Position numbers and translations under genes: made by a program. Positions 26,024-35,435 of a DNA stretch of 64,000 nt are shown here, in pieces. Within the stretch, counting starts at the first letter, position 1. Every line of letters starts with the position of its first letter. Source of the DNA: Streptomyces sp. NBC_01298 (GTDB lineage Bacteria > Actinomycetota > Actinomycetes > Streptomycetales > Streptomycetaceae). The DNA lies in NCBI RefSeq assembly GCF_035978755.1, contig NZ_CP108414.1:4216001-4280000 (forward strand). Reading direction: 5' to 3'. The notes below the pieces were generated by a model. The model was not told where the DNA came from. It did not search any database and saw only the letters and a list, made by a program, of their open reading frames with translations.

Positions 26024-26060
26024 CCCGCCGCTTCACCCCTCCCCCGAGGAGACGGGACCT

Positions 26061-28484
26061 ATGACAGCCATCCCATCCCCCCCTTCCCCTCCCTCCGCCA
26101 AAGGCCTCCCGGCCGACAGCCGGGCCGGCCTCCAAGCCGACCTCTCCGCCTCCGTCGCCGTCTTCCTGATCGCCCTGCCGCTCTCGCTCGGCATCGCCCT
26201 GGCCACGGGCGCCCCGCTCCAGGCGGGCCTCGTCGCCGCGGCGGCCGGCGGGATCCTGGCCGCACGGCTCGGCGGAACGCCGCTCCAGGTGAGCGGCCCC
26301 GCGACCGGACTCACCGTCGTCACCGCCGAGTTGATCCAGCACTACGGCTGGCGCACCACCTGTGCCATCACGGTGCTCGCCGGTCTGTGCCAGCTCGGCC
26401 TGGCCGTACTGCGCACCGCCCGGTCCGCGCTGATGGTCAGCCCGGCGATCGTCCACGGGATGCTCGCCGGTGTCGGCGTGACGATCGCGCTGGCACAGCT
26501 GCACATCGTGCTCGGCGGCACCCCGCAGAGCTCCGCCCTGGCCAACGTCCGCGGACTGCCCAACCAGTTGGCCGATCTGCATCCCGCCGCGCTCGGCGTC
26601 AGCGTGCTCACCCTCGCCGTCCTGCTCTCCTGGCCGCGACTGCCGGGCCGCACCGGGCGGAACCTGCGCAAGGTGCCCGCCGCGCTGGCCGCCGTCGCCG
26701 TCGCCACGGCCTGCGCCGCCCTCGCCGGGCTCAGCCTGCCCCGGGTGGACCTGCCGTCCTGGCGCAGCCACGCACTGCCCGAACTGCCCGAGGGCCCGGT
26801 CCTCGGCATCATCGCCGCCGTCCTGACCATCACCCTGGTCGGCAGTGTGGAATCCCTGCTCTCGGCCGTGGCCACCGACAAGCTGATCGCCACCCATCGG
26901 GGCACCGGTCAGCGTCCGGCACGGGCCGACCTCAACCGGGAACTGCGCGGCCAGGGCGCCGCGAACATCATCTCCGGGGCACTGGGCGGACTGCCCGTCG
27001 CGGGCGGCGCCGTCCGCAGCATGGCCAACGTCAAGGCCGGTGCCACCACTCGCCGTTCGTCCATGCTGCACGGGCTGTGGATCCTGCTCGCCGCCGGGCT
27101 GCTCGTCCCCGTCCTCGACCTGATCCCGCTCGCCGCACTGGCCGCGCTGGTGATGGCGGTGGGCGTGCAGATGGTGAGCGCCACGCACCTGCGCACCGTC
27201 ACCCGGCACCGCGAGATCCTCGTCTACGCCACCACCATCGTGGCCGTGGTGCTCGGCGGGGTCCTGGAGGGCGTCGCCATCGGCATCGCGATGGCCGTCG
27301 CCCTGGCCCTGCACCGCCTGGCCCGGACCCGGATCACCGTCGAGCAGCTCGACAGCGGGGTCCACCGGGTGTGGGCCCGCGGACAGTTGACCTTCCTGGC
27401 GGTGCCGCGGCTGAGCCGGGTGCTGAACCAGATCCCGCACCACGGGCACGCAGTCATCGAGCTGGACGGCTCGTTCATGGACCACGCCGCCTACGAGACC
27501 CTCCAGGACTGGCAGGACTCCCACCTGGCCCACGGGGGCACGCTGGAGGTCACCGGCCGGTCGGGAGCCCGGATCGCCGAAGCGGAGCAGGCCCAGCGGG
27601 CCGAGCGCGGCGCCCAGCGCGGCGCGCAGCGCGGGGACCACCAGTGCTGCCGGCCCTGGACCCCGTGGCAGAACCACTGCGACCACCGCGGCACGGCGGC
27701 CCGTACGGACGCCTCGGGCGCGGGGAGCCCGGCGACGGCCGAGAGCCCGGCCGAACCTCCCGCCCCGGCCCCGGAGCCCACCGCGCCGGCCGGGCCCCGC
27801 GGACGCGGCGCCGGTCAACTGGCCAACGGGATCAGCGCCTTCCAGCGGGACACGGCTCCACACGTGCGCGAGGAGCTGGCCCGGCTGGCCCGGGAGGGGC
27901 AGCGGCCCTCGCAGCTCTTCCTCACCTGTGCGGACTCCCGCCTGGTGACCAGCATGATCACGGCCAGCGGCCCCGGGGACCTGTTCACGGTCCGCAACGT
28001 CGGCAACCTAGTCCCCCTCCCGGGGGCCGAGTCCACGGACGACTCGGTCGCGGCGGCCATCGAGTACGCCGTGGACGTCCTGAAGGTGGACAGCATCACC
28101 GTGTGCGGGCATTCGGGATGCGGGGCCATGCAGGCCCTGCTGAACTCCGCGCCCGGGGTCCCCATGACCCCGCTGCGCAGGTGGCTGCGGCACGGGCTGC
28201 CGAGCCTGGAGCGGATGGCCAGCCGCCATCACGCCTGGGCGCGGATCTCCGGAAGGCTGCCGGCGGACGCCGTGGAGCAGCTCTGCCTGACCAATGTGGT
28301 GCAGCAGCTGGAGCACCTGAAGGCCCACGAATCGGTGGCCCGACGGCTCGCCGAGGGCACGCTGGAGCTGCACGGGATGTACTTCCACGTCGGCGAGGCG
28401 CAGGCCTACCTGCTGTCAGAGGGGCAGGACTTCTTCGACTGCCGGGTCTTCGACACCGTGGGCGCGGGCGCGCTGCGCGGCTGA
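26061..28484 (+). CDS. SulP-family anion transporter fused to a beta-carbonic anhydrase
   Basis: An 807-aa fusion from ATG 26061 with GAGGAGA upstream. Residues about 25-430 form the SulP transporter core, and residues about 440-510 a STAS-like domain. A linker (about 530-595) contains the Cys/His cluster HQCCRPWTPWQNHCDHRG, then Ala/Pro. Residues about 600-807 are a beta-carbonic anhydrase with zinc ligands Cys623, His684 and Cys687 and the Asp625-Arg627 dyad. The likely role is bicarbonate transport coupled to interconversion with CO2 on the cytoplasmic face, as in BicA-like carriers. Transport specificity is inferred from the fusion. The stop is followed by a strong terminator. Confidence 0.9.
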   Translation: MTAIPSPPSPPSAKGLPADSRAGLQADLSASVAVFLIALPLSLGIALATGAPLQAGLVAAAAGGILAARLGGTPLQVSGPATGLTVVTAELIQHYGWRTTCAITVLAGLCQLGLAVLRTARSALMVSPAIVHGMLAGVGVTIALAQLHIVLGGTPQSSALANVRGLPNQLADLHPAALGVSVLTLAVLLSWPRLPGRTGRNLRKVPAALAAVAVATACAALAGLSLPRVDLPSWRSHALPELPEGPVLGIIAAVLTITLVGSVESLLSAVATDKLIATHRGTGQRPARADLNRELRGQGAANIISGALGGLPVAGGAVRSMANVKAGATTRRSSMLHGLWILLAAGLLVPVLDLIPLAALAALVMAVGVQMVSATHLRTVTRHREILVYATTIVAVVLGGVLEGVAIGIAMAVALALHRLARTRITVEQLDSGVHRVWARGQLTFLAVPRLSRVLNQIPHHGHAVIELDGSFMDHAAYETLQDWQDSHLAHGGTLEVTGRSGARIAEAEQAQRAERGAQRGAQRGDHQCCRPWTPWQNHCDHRGTAARTDASGAGSPATAESPAEPPAPAPEPTAPAGPRGRGAGQLANGISAFQRDTAPHVREELARLAREGQRPSQLFLTCADSRLVTSMITASGPGDLFTVRNVGNLVPLPGAESTDDSVAAAIEYAVDVLKVDSITVCGHSGCGAMQALLNSAPGVPMTPLRRWLRHGLPSLERMASRHHAWARISGRLPADAVEQLCLTNVVQQLEHLKAHESVARRLAEGTLELHGMYFHVGEAQAYLLSEGQDFFDCRVFDTVGAGALRG

Positions 28485-28577
28485 ACGGCCAAACGGGTAG
28501 CACCCCGCCCTCGAGACCCTTCGCCGGATCCTCGGCGGGATCTTTGAACCGATACCCTCCCGTATCCGTGCCACTCG

Positions 28578-28615
28578 GTGGCCCCCTTCCGCACCCTGCT
28601 GCGGGAGGGGGCCAC
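28578..28615 (+). terminator. Terminator of the SulP-carbonic anhydrase gene
   Basis: A 16-bp stem with one G-U pair and a 6-nt loop, 94 bases after the stop codon. No T-run follows. Confidence 0.7.
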
Positions 28616-28640
28616 TCGCGCGTGGGCCCGGCCGGGTAAT

Positions 28641-28652
28641 AGGTCTACACCA
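28641..28652. promoter_or_regulatory. DasR-like site (AGGTCTACACCA) upstream of acsA
   Basis: It matches 10 of 12 positions of the dre core TGGTCTAGACCA. It lies 100 bases before the acsA start. DasR is the GntR-family regulator of N-acetylglucosamine use in Streptomyces, whose catabolism releases acetate. Confidence 0.35.
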
Positions 28653-28751
28653 ATTCCCGGCAGCCTCTTGTCACCCGGGCCATTGACTGATGAGCTAGGC
28701 CCGGGACACAACCGGGGACACAACGGACACCCTGGGAAAGGGAGATGCGTC

Positions 28752-30707
28752 GTGAGCAATGAAAGCCTGGCCAATCTGCTCAAGGAGGAGCGGCGGTTCG
28801 CACCGCCTGCCGATCTGGCCGCCGCCGCCAATGTGACTGAGGCTGCGTACGCACAGGCCGACGCGGACCGGCTGGGCTTCTGGGCCGAGCAGGCGCGGCG
28901 GCTGAGCTGGGACACCGAGCCCACCGAGACGCTCGACTGGAGCAACCCGCCCTTCGCGAAGTGGTTCGCGGACGGCAAGCTGAACGTCGCCTACAACTGC
29001 GTGGACCGCCACGTCGAGGCCGGCAACGGCGACCGCGTGGCCATCCACTTCGAGGGCGAGCCCGGCGACAGCCGCTCGATCACCTACGCCCAGCTCAAGG
29101 ACGAGGTCTCCAAGGCCGCGAACGCCCTGACCGAGCTGGGCGTGCAGGCCGGCGACCGGGTCGCCGTCTACCTGCCGATGATCCCCGAGGCCGTCGTCGC
29201 GATGCTCGCGTGCGCCCGGGTGGGCGCCGCGCACTCGGTCGTCTTCGGCGGTTTCTCCGCCGACGCCGTCGCCTCCCGCATCCAGGACGCCGACGCGAAG
29301 CTGGTCATCACCTCCGACGGCGGCTACCGCCGGGGCAAGCCCTCCGCCCTGAAGCCCGCCATCGACGAGGCCGTCGCCAAGTGCCCGCAGGTCGAGCACG
29401 TCCTCGTGGTGCGCCGCACCGGCCAGGACACCGCCTTCACCGAGGGCCGCGACGTCTGGTGGCACGAGATCGTCGAGCGGCAGTCCGCCGAGCACGCGCC
29501 GCAGGCCTTCGACGCCGAGCACCCGCTGTTCATCCTGTACACCTCGGGGACCACGGGTAAGCCCAAGGGCATCCTGCACACCTCCGGCGGCTACCTCACG
29601 CAGGCCTCGTACACCCACCACGCGGTGTTCGACCTGAAGCCGGAGTCGGACGTGTACTGGTGCACCGCCGACATCGGCTGGGTGACCGGGCACTCCTACA
29701 TCGTCTACGGGCCGCTCGCCAACGGCGCCACCCAGGTGATGTACGAGGGCACGCCGGACACCCCGCACCAGGGCCGGTTCTGGGAGGTCGTGCAGAAGTA
29801 CGGCGTCACCATCCTCTACACCGCGCCCACCGCGATCCGCACGTTCATGAAGTGGGGCGACGACATCCCCGCGAAGTTCGACCTCTCCAGCCTGCGCGTG
29901 CTGGGCTCGGTCGGCGAGCCGATCAACCCCGAGGCCTGGATCTGGTACCGCAAGCACATCGGCGGCGACCGCTGCCCGATCGTGGACACCTGGTGGCAGA
30001 CCGAGACCGGCGCCATGATGATCTCCCCGCTGCCGGGTGTCACCGAGACCAAGCCGGGCTCCGCGCAGCGCGCGCTGCCCGGCATCGCCGCCACCGTCGT
30101 GGACGACGAGGCGAACGAGGTCCCGAACGGCGGAGGCGGCTACCTGGTCCTCACCGAGCCGTGGCCGTCCATGCTGCGCACCATCTGGGGCGACGACCAG
30201 CGCTACATCGACACCTACTGGTCGCGCTTCGAGGGCAAGTACTTCGCGGGCGACGGCGCCAAGAAGGACGAGGACGGCGACATCTGGCTCCTCGGCCGCG
30301 TCGACGACGTCATGCTCGTCTCCGGCCACAACATCTCCACCACCGAGGTCGAGTCCGCCCTCGTCTCGCACCCCTCGGTCGCCGAGGCCGCCGTCGTCGG
30401 CGCGGCCGACGAGACCACCGGCCAGGCCATCGTGGCCTTCGTCATCCTGCGCGGCAGCGCCTCCGAGACGGACACGCTGGTCGCGGAGCTGCGCAACCAC
30501 GTGGGCGCCACGCTCGGCCCGATCGCCAAGCCGAAGCGCATCCTGCCCGTGCAGGAGCTGCCGAAGACCCGCTCGGGCAAGATCATGCGCCGCCTGCTGC
30601 GCGACGTGGCAGAGAACCGCGCGGTCGGCGACGTCACCACGCTCGCGGACTCCTCGGTCATGGACCTGATCCAGAGCAAGCTGCCGGCCGCCGGCAGCGA
30701 GGACTGA
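28752..30707 (+). CDS. acsA: Acetyl-CoA synthetase
   Basis: A 651-aa AMP-forming enzyme that activates acetate to acetyl-CoA. GTG 28752 is preceded by AAAGGGAGAT. The P-loop is [11 protein letters not shown], core motif [14 protein letters not shown], and hinge motif [13 protein letters not shown]. The acetylation-controlled catalytic lysine is Lys610 in [11 protein letters not shown]. The length is that of classical Acs. It follows a terminator, so it has its own promoter, and carries a strong terminator downstream. Control by lysine acetylation is expected from family knowledge. Confidence 0.97.
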   Translation: MSNESLANLLKEERRFAPPADLAAAANVTEAAYAQADADRLGFWAEQARRLSWDTEPTETLDWSNPPFAKWFADGKLNVAYNCVDRHVEAGNGDRVAIHFEGEPGDSRSITYAQLKDEVSKAANALTELGVQAGDRVAVYLPMIPEAVVAMLACARVGAAHSVVFGGFSADAVASRIQDADAKLVITSDGGYRRGKPSALKPAIDEAVAKCPQVEHVLVVRRTGQDTAFTEGRDVWWHEIVERQSAEHAPQAFDAEHPLFILYTSGTTGKPKGILHTSGGYLTQASYTHHAVFDLKPESDVYWCTADIGWVTGHSYIVYGPLANGATQVMYEGTPDTPHQGRFWEVVQKYGVTILYTAPTAIRTFMKWGDDIPAKFDLSSLRVLGSVGEPINPEAWIWYRKHIGGDRCPIVDTWWQTETGAMMISPLPGVTETKPGSAQRALPGIAATVVDDEANEVPNGGGGYLVLTEPWPSMLRTIWGDDQRYIDTYWSRFEGKYFAGDGAKKDEDGDIWLLGRVDDVMLVSGHNISTTEVESALVSHPSVAEAAVVGAADETTGQAIVAFVILRGSASETDTLVAELRNHVGATLGPIAKPKRILPVQELPKTRSGKIMRRLLRDVAENRAVGDVTTLADSSVMDLIQSKLPAAGSED

Positions 30708-30738
30708 CACAGGGTCCGGCAATAGCCGTACGACACGA

Positions 30739-30779
30739 CGAAAGGGGCATCCGGCGCGCCGCGCCGGATGCCCCTTTCG
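30739..30779 (+). terminator. Terminator of acsA
   Basis: Perfect 19-bp stem with a 3-nt loop, 31 bases after the stop codon. Confidence 0.85.
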
Positions 30780-30926
30780 CACATAAAGTGACGATCACCG
30801 GATACGCCCACGCGTACACCCTGTAAAGTATTAGATCATTAAAGAATTACTCCACAGGGTGCGCCGGGAAGTCTGGTCGGCAACGCGTTTCGTCATGCCG
30901 TCCAACCCACCCCGGAGGTGCCCCCC
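30780..30926. other. AT-rich leader region of nhaA
   Basis: The 30820-30855 stretch (TAAAGTATTAGATCATTAAA) is far AT-richer than the surroundings and probably holds the nhaA promoter. Exact -10/-35 boxes cannot be assigned. Confidence 0.35.
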
Positions 30927-32351
30927 GTGGCCGCGCCCAGCCCCACCGACAACCAGAGCCGCAAGCTCCTCGGCCGCCTCTCGCTGCCGGAGCGCCGCTT
31001 CGTGGCCGACGCCCTGCGCGCCGAGACGGTCGGCGGCGTCCTCCTCCTCGTGGCCGCGATCGCCGCACTCATCTGGGCGAACGTGCCCGCCATCGCGGCG
31101 AGCTACGACAGCGTCCGCTCCTTCCACATCGGGCCCGCCGCCCTCGGCCTGGACCTGTCGCTCCAGCACTGGGCGGCCGACGGCCTGCTCGCCATCTTCT
31201 TCTTCGTCGCCGGCATCGAGCTCAAGCGCGAACTCGTCGCGGGCGACCTGCGCGACGCCAAGGCCGCCGCGCTCCCGGTGATCGCCGCGATCTGCGGCAT
31301 GGCCGTACCCGCGCTGGTCTACGTACTGACCAACGTGCTCGGCAACGGCTCGACGGACGGCTGGGCGGTTCCGACCGCCACCGACATCGCCTTCGCCCTG
31401 GCCGTCCTCGCCGTCATCGGCACCTCGCTGCCGTCCGCCCTGCGGGCGTTCCTGCTGACCCTGGCCGTCGTCGACGACCTGTTCGCCATCATGATCATCG
31501 CGGTGTTCTTCACCAGCGAGATCAACTTCCTGGCGCTCGGCGGGGCGGTCGTCGGCCTGGTCCTCTTCTGGTTCCTGCTCCGCGCAGGCGTGCGCGGCTG
31601 GTACGTCTACGTCCCGCTCGCCCTGGTCATCTGGGGCCTGATGTACAACAGCGGCGTCCACGCCACCATCGCCGGTGTCGCCATGGGCCTGATGCTGCGC
31701 TGCCACCGCAAGGAGGGCGAGGAGCACTCCCCCGGCGAGCACATCGAGCACCTGGTCCGGCCGGTCTCCGCCGGTCTGGCCGTCCCGCTCTTCGCCCTCT
31801 TCTCCGCCGGCGTCTCCCTGTCCGACGAGGCCATCGGCCAGGTCTTCACCCGGCCCGAGACCCTCGGCGTGGTGCTCGGCCTCGTCGTCGGCAAGACGGT
31901 CGGCATCTTCGGCGGTACCTGGCTCGCCGCCCGCTTCACCAAGGCCGAGCTGAACGACGACCTCGCCTGGCCGGACGTCTTCGCGGTCGCCTCGCTCGCC
32001 GGCATCGGCTTCACCGTCTCGCTCCTGATCGGCGAGCTCGCCTTCACCGACGACCCCGTCCTGACGGACGAGATCAAGGCCGCCGTCCTGATCGGTTCGC
32101 TGATCGCCGCGGTCCTCGCGTGCGTCCTGCTGAAGATGCGCAACCGGAAGTACAAGGCGCTCATCGAGGAGGAGGAGCGCGACGAGGACCTCGACGGCAT
32201 CCCCGACATCTACGAGCAGGACAAGCCGGACTACCACCTGCGGATGGCGAAGATCTACGAGGCCAAGGCCGCCGAGCACCTGCGCAGGGCCGAAGAGGCC
32301 GCGGCCGAAGCTCCGGGCGGGTCCAGCGCCGACGGCGGCCGTCCGGCATGA
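30927..32351 (+). CDS. nhaA: Na+/H+ antiporter NhaA
   Basis: A 474-aa antiporter exporting Na+ in exchange for protons. GTG 30927 is preferred over GTG 30918 because GGAGG ends eight bases before it. Eleven to twelve membrane helices carry the family motifs FFFVAGIELKRELV, PTATDIAFALAVLAV and LTLAVVDDLFAI, the last with the paired Asp of the ion site. A charged cytoplasmic tail of about 80 residues (EEEERDEDLDG onward, coiled-coil-like KIYEAKAAEHLRRAEEAAAEA) exceeds E. coli NhaA. A membrane protein gene follows after 60 bases, so the two may be cotranscribed. Confidence 0.95.
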   Translation: MAAPSPTDNQSRKLLGRLSLPERRFVADALRAETVGGVLLLVAAIAALIWANVPAIAASYDSVRSFHIGPAALGLDLSLQHWAADGLLAIFFFVAGIELKRELVAGDLRDAKAAALPVIAAICGMAVPALVYVLTNVLGNGSTDGWAVPTATDIAFALAVLAVIGTSLPSALRAFLLTLAVVDDLFAIMIIAVFFTSEINFLALGGAVVGLVLFWFLLRAGVRGWYVYVPLALVIWGLMYNSGVHATIAGVAMGLMLRCHRKEGEEHSPGEHIEHLVRPVSAGLAVPLFALFSAGVSLSDEAIGQVFTRPETLGVVLGLVVGKTVGIFGGTWLAARFTKAELNDDLAWPDVFAVASLAGIGFTVSLLIGELAFTDDPVLTDEIKAAVLIGSLIAAVLACVLLKMRNRKYKALIEEEERDEDLDGIPDIYEQDKPDYHLRMAKIYEAKAAEHLRRAEEAAAEAPGGSSADGGRPA

Positions 32352-32411
32352 TCTGACCTGACGACAGGACAGCCGTCGCAGTCGGATGACGGACGACAGA
32401 GGGAGAGAGCG

Positions 32412-32870
32412 ATGAGCGCAGTGGACCAAGGGGCCCCAGGAGCCGAGCGCACACTCGGCCAGCTGGTCGCCTCGGCCACCGCCGAGATGTCCGCCCTGGT
32501 GCACGACGAGATCGCCCTCGCCAAGGTGGAGATCAAGCAGGACGTCAAGCGCGCGGGCATCGGCAGCGGCGCCGCCATCGTCGCCGGCGTGCTCCTCCTC
32601 TTCTCGCTGCCGGTGCTGAGCTTCGCGGCGGCCTACGGGATCCACAACCTCGGACTCGGGCTGGCCTGGGCCTTCCTGATCGTCGGTGTGGCGTTCTGGC
32701 TGCTCGCGGGCGTGATCGGACTGATCGCCATGGCGAAGTTCAAGAAGATCAAGCCGCCGGTGAAGACCATCGCCTCGGTCAAGGAGACGGCGGCCCTCGT
32801 CGGCACCGTCAAGCCCCACGCCCGGTCGGTCAGTGACAACGCCGTGGGTGTGGCACGCTCGTCTTCATGA
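32412..32870 (+). CDS. DUF1469 (putative actinobacterial holin-X) membrane protein
   Basis: A 152-aa protein from ATG 32412 with GAGGGAGAGAG upstream. An amphipathic N-terminal helix (LGQLVASATAEMSALVHDEI) precedes two membrane helices (about residues 55-78 and 84-108) and a basic C-terminal tail. This is the DUF1469 pattern; despite the holin-like name, no lytic role is shown. The stop overlaps the next start as ATGA, so it is translationally coupled to the hydrolase. It is in the position of Rv3669 next to ephE in M. tuberculosis. Confidence 0.85.
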   Translation: MSAVDQGAPGAERTLGQLVASATAEMSALVHDEIALAKVEIKQDVKRAGIGSGAAIVAGVLLLFSLPVLSFAAAYGIHNLGLGLAWAFLIVGVAFWLLAGVIGLIAMAKFKKIKPPVKTIASVKETAALVGTVKPHARSVSDNAVGVARSSS

Positions 32871-33835
32871 CCTCCCCCTCGTCGGATTCCGGCACGTCCG
32901 GTACGCCCCCCACCGCGGCCACGGCGGTCCGGATCCCCCTCCCCGGCGGGCGAGAAGTGACGCACCGGGACGTCGCGGCCAACGGGGCGCGGTTCCACGT
33001 CGCCGAGCTGGGTGACGGACCGCTGGTGCTGCTCCTGCACGGGTTCCCGCAGTTCTGGTGGACGTGGCGGCACCAGATGACCGCGCTGGCCGACGCGGGC
33101 TACCGGGCGGTCGCGATGGACCTGCGCGGGGTGGGCGGCAGCGACCGCACCCCCCGCGGCTACGACCCCGCCAACCTGGCGCTCGACATCACCGGGGTCG
33201 TACGGTCCCTCGGCGAGCCCGACGCGGCCCTCGTGGGGCACGACCTGGGCGGCTACCTCGCCTGGACGGCGGCGGTGATGCGGCCGAAGCTGGTGCGCCG
33301 GCTCGTGGTGTCCTCGATGCCGCATCCGCGCCGCTGGCGGTCCGCGATGCTGTCCGACTTCGGGCAGACCCGCGCCAGCTCGCACATCTGGGGCTTCCAG
33401 CGGCCGTTCGTGCCCGAGCGTCAGCTCGTCGCCGACGACGGGGCGCTCGTCGGTGAACTGCTCCGGGACTGGTCGGGCCCGCGGCTCCCCGACGAGGAGG
33501 ACGTCGCGGTGTACCGGCGCGCGATGTGCATCCCCTCCACGGCGCACTGCTCGGTCGAGCCGTACCGCTGGATGATGCGGTCCATGGCCCGGCCCGACGG
33601 ACTGCAGTTCAACCGGCGCATGAAGCGGCCGGTGCGGGTGCCCACGCTGCACCTGCACGGCTCGCTCGATCCGGTGATGCGGACGCGGAGCGCGGCGGGG
33701 TCGGGGCAGTACGTCGAAGCCCCGTACCGCTGGCGGCTCTTCGACGGGCTCGGGCACTTTCCGCACGAAGAGGACCCGGCGGCGTTCTCGGCGGAGCTGG
33801 TCAACTGGCTGAAGGATCCCGAGCCGGACCGCTGA
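32867..33835 (+). CDS. Alpha/beta hydrolase, epoxide-hydrolase-like (EphE position)
   Basis: A 322-aa protein from ATG 32867. The oxyanion motif HGFPQFWWTW and nucleophile elbow GHDLGG with Asp126 are those of epoxide hydrolases and haloalkane dehalogenases; an Asp follows in HGSLDPVM, and the catalytic His lies in GLGHFPHEE. The cap domain has aromatic residues (YRWMMRSM) where ring-opening Tyr residues usually sit. It is coupled by ATGA to the DUF1469 gene. The substrate is unknown; detoxification or lipid turnover is plausible. Confidence 0.85.
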   Translation: MTSPSSDSGTSGTPPTAATAVRIPLPGGREVTHRDVAANGARFHVAELGDGPLVLLLHGFPQFWWTWRHQMTALADAGYRAVAMDLRGVGGSDRTPRGYDPANLALDITGVVRSLGEPDAALVGHDLGGYLAWTAAVMRPKLVRRLVVSSMPHPRRWRSAMLSDFGQTRASSHIWGFQRPFVPERQLVADDGALVGELLRDWSGPRLPDEEDVAVYRRAMCIPSTAHCSVEPYRWMMRSMARPDGLQFNRRMKRPVRVPTLHLHGSLDPVMRTRSAAGSGQYVEAPYRWRLFDGLGHFPHEEDPAAFSAELVNWLKDPEPDR

Positions 33836-33859
33836 GCCGGGTGCCCACTACCCCCGAGT

Positions 33860-33876
33860 TGCTTATATGACAAGCA
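33860..33876. promoter_or_regulatory. TGCTT-N7-AAGCA inverted repeat
   Basis: A 5-7-5 inverted repeat in an unusually AT-rich stretch (33855-33920) before a possible small gene. Promoter or operator role is speculative. Confidence 0.25.
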
Positions 33877-33954
33877 TTCAATTGCCTGACGCATAGGCCA
33901 ATTAGCCGTCCCCAACGCGATTACCGACCTTGGGCCCCGGGCACAGCTCGGAGT

Positions 33955-34131
33955 ATGAGCTGGACGCACGACTACGGTGACACCGCACACGAACGCCGCT
34001 CGACGGTCACGCCGGGCACGCACAGGGGGCAGGGCCGCGCAGGCCACGACGACCCCCGACTCGGAATTCCGCGCATCCTGCGCCGGCGGGCCCGCTGGGT
34101 CTCCGCCCGGCTCAGGCACCAGCGTACGTAG
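33955..34131 (+). CDS. Possible small basic protein (58 aa)
   Basis: ATG 33955 opens a 58-residue frame, MSWTHDYGDTAHERR onward, rich in Arg and His and ending at TAG 34131. Third positions are GC-rich, which supports coding. However, GGAG lies only a base or two before the ATG, too close for a normal ribosome binding site, and no domain is recognised. It occupies the only space between two convergent genes, downstream of an AT-rich promoter-like stretch. It may be real or chance. Confidence 0.3.
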   Translation: MSWTHDYGDTAHERRSTVTPGTHRGQGRAGHDDPRLGIPRILRRRARWVSARLRHQRT

Positions 34132-34188
34132 ACACGGGGCTCGGGAAGCCGACAGGGCCCACCGGGCCCCACCGGCCCCGGAACGGCG

Positions 34189-34216
34189 CTACGGGAGCCC
34201 CTCAAGGCTCCCGTAG
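34189..34216. terminator. Terminator between convergent genes
   Basis: Perfect 11-bp CTACGGGAGCC stem with a 6-nt loop. It begins four bases beyond the stop of the MarP-like protease and could serve both strands. Confidence 0.75.
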
Positions 34217-34219
34217 GGC

Positions 34220-35431
34220 TCAGAGGGCGCAACCCTGGCTGTTGACCCGCCGGTCCGCCGTCGCACCGGACCGGATGTCCTCGCGGATCTCGTCCGCGGT
34301 CAGGGCGTAACCGGTGTTGGGGTCGTCGAGGGACTTCGCGAAGACGACCCCGTACACCTTGCCCTCGGGCGTCAGCAGCGGGCCGCCGGAGTTGCCCTGG
34401 CGGACCGTCGCGTACAGCGAGTAGACGTCCCGCCGCACGGTTCCGCGGTGGTAGATGTCCGGGCCGGTGGCGTTGATCCGGCCGCGCACGCGCGCCGCGC
34501 GGACGTCGTACGAGCCGTTCTCCGGGAAGCCCGCCACGATGGCGTCGCTGCCGCTCGCCGCGTCCTTGTCGGTGAACTCCAGCGCGGGCGCCTTCAGCCT
34601 GGGCACGTCCAGGACGGCGATGTCGCGCTCCCAGTCGTAGAGCACGACCTTGCCGTCGTAGAGCTTGCCCTCGCCGCCGACCTGCACGGTCGGTTCGCCG
34701 ACCCCGCCGACGACGTGCGCGTTGGTCATCACCTTGCCCGGCGCGAAGACGAAGCCGGTGCCCTCCAGGACCTTGCTGCACGCGGGCGCCGTGCCGACGA
34801 CCTTCACGATCGACTGCTTGGCGTACTCGGCCACGGTGCTGCGCGCGAGCAGCGGGTCCGGCGGCTTGACCTCGGTGATCGGCTCGTTGGAGAAGGGGCT
34901 GAAGACCTGCGGGAAGCCGTTGCGGGCCAGCGTGGAACTGAAGTCCGTGAACCAGGTGTTCGCCTGCGCGGGAAGGACCCGCGAGACGCCGAAGAGCACC
35001 TTGGAGTTGCGGACCTCCTTGCCCAGCGTGGGAATGGACGTCCCGGCGACCATGGACCCGATCAGCCAGGCCACCAGCAGCATCGCGACCACGTTCACCA
35101 GGGCGCCGCCCGTCGCGTCCAGCGCGCGGGCCGGGGACCATGTGATGTGGCGCCGGAGCTTGTTGCCCAGGTGGGTGGTCAGCGCCTGTCCGATCGAGGC
35201 ACAGATGATGATCACGACCACGGCGACGATGACGACCGTGGTGGACACCTGGGTGCCGTTGTCGGTGACCCGGTCCCAGATCAGGGGCAGCAGGGACACG
35301 GCGACGAGACCACCGCCGAGGAAGCCGATCACCGACAGGATGCCGACGACGAACCCCTGGCGGTAGCCGACGATCGCGAACCATACGGCGGCGAGCAGCA
35401 ACAAGATGTCCAGCACGTTCACAGGGCTCAC
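34220..35431 (-). CDS. marP: MarP-like membrane-anchored serine protease
   Basis: A 403-aa protein from GTG 35431. Residues about 5-130 are a CvpA-type domain with four membrane helices. The rest is a chymotrypsin-fold protease outside the cell, with triad His239 (MTNAHVVGG), Asp270 (WERDIAVLD) and Ser348 (RQGNSGGPLL). Two cysteines (PACSK and the C-terminal QGCAL) may form a disulfide, as in M. tuberculosis MarP/Rv3671c, which is needed for acid and oxidative resistance. It begins four bases after the Nudix gene's stop, so the two form an operon. The substrate in Streptomyces is unknown; MarP in M. tuberculosis processes a peptidoglycan hydrolase. Confidence 0.9.
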   Translation of the reverse strand: MSPVNVLDILLLLAAVWFAIVGYRQGFVVGILSVIGFLGGGLVAVSLLPLIWDRVTDNGTQVSTTVVIVAVVVIIICASIGQALTTHLGNKLRRHITWSPARALDATGGALVNVVAMLLVAWLIGSMVAGTSIPTLGKEVRNSKVLFGVSRVLPAQANTWFTDFSSTLARNGFPQVFSPFSNEPITEVKPPDPLLARSTVAEYAKQSIVKVVGTAPACSKVLEGTGFVFAPGKVMTNAHVVGGVGEPTVQVGGEGKLYDGKVVLYDWERDIAVLDVPRLKAPALEFTDKDAASGSDAIVAGFPENGSYDVRAARVRGRINATGPDIYHRGTVRRDVYSLYATVRQGNSGGPLLTPEGKVYGVVFAKSLDDPNTGYALTADEIREDIRSGATADRRVNSQGCAL

Positions 35432-35435
35432 CGTC

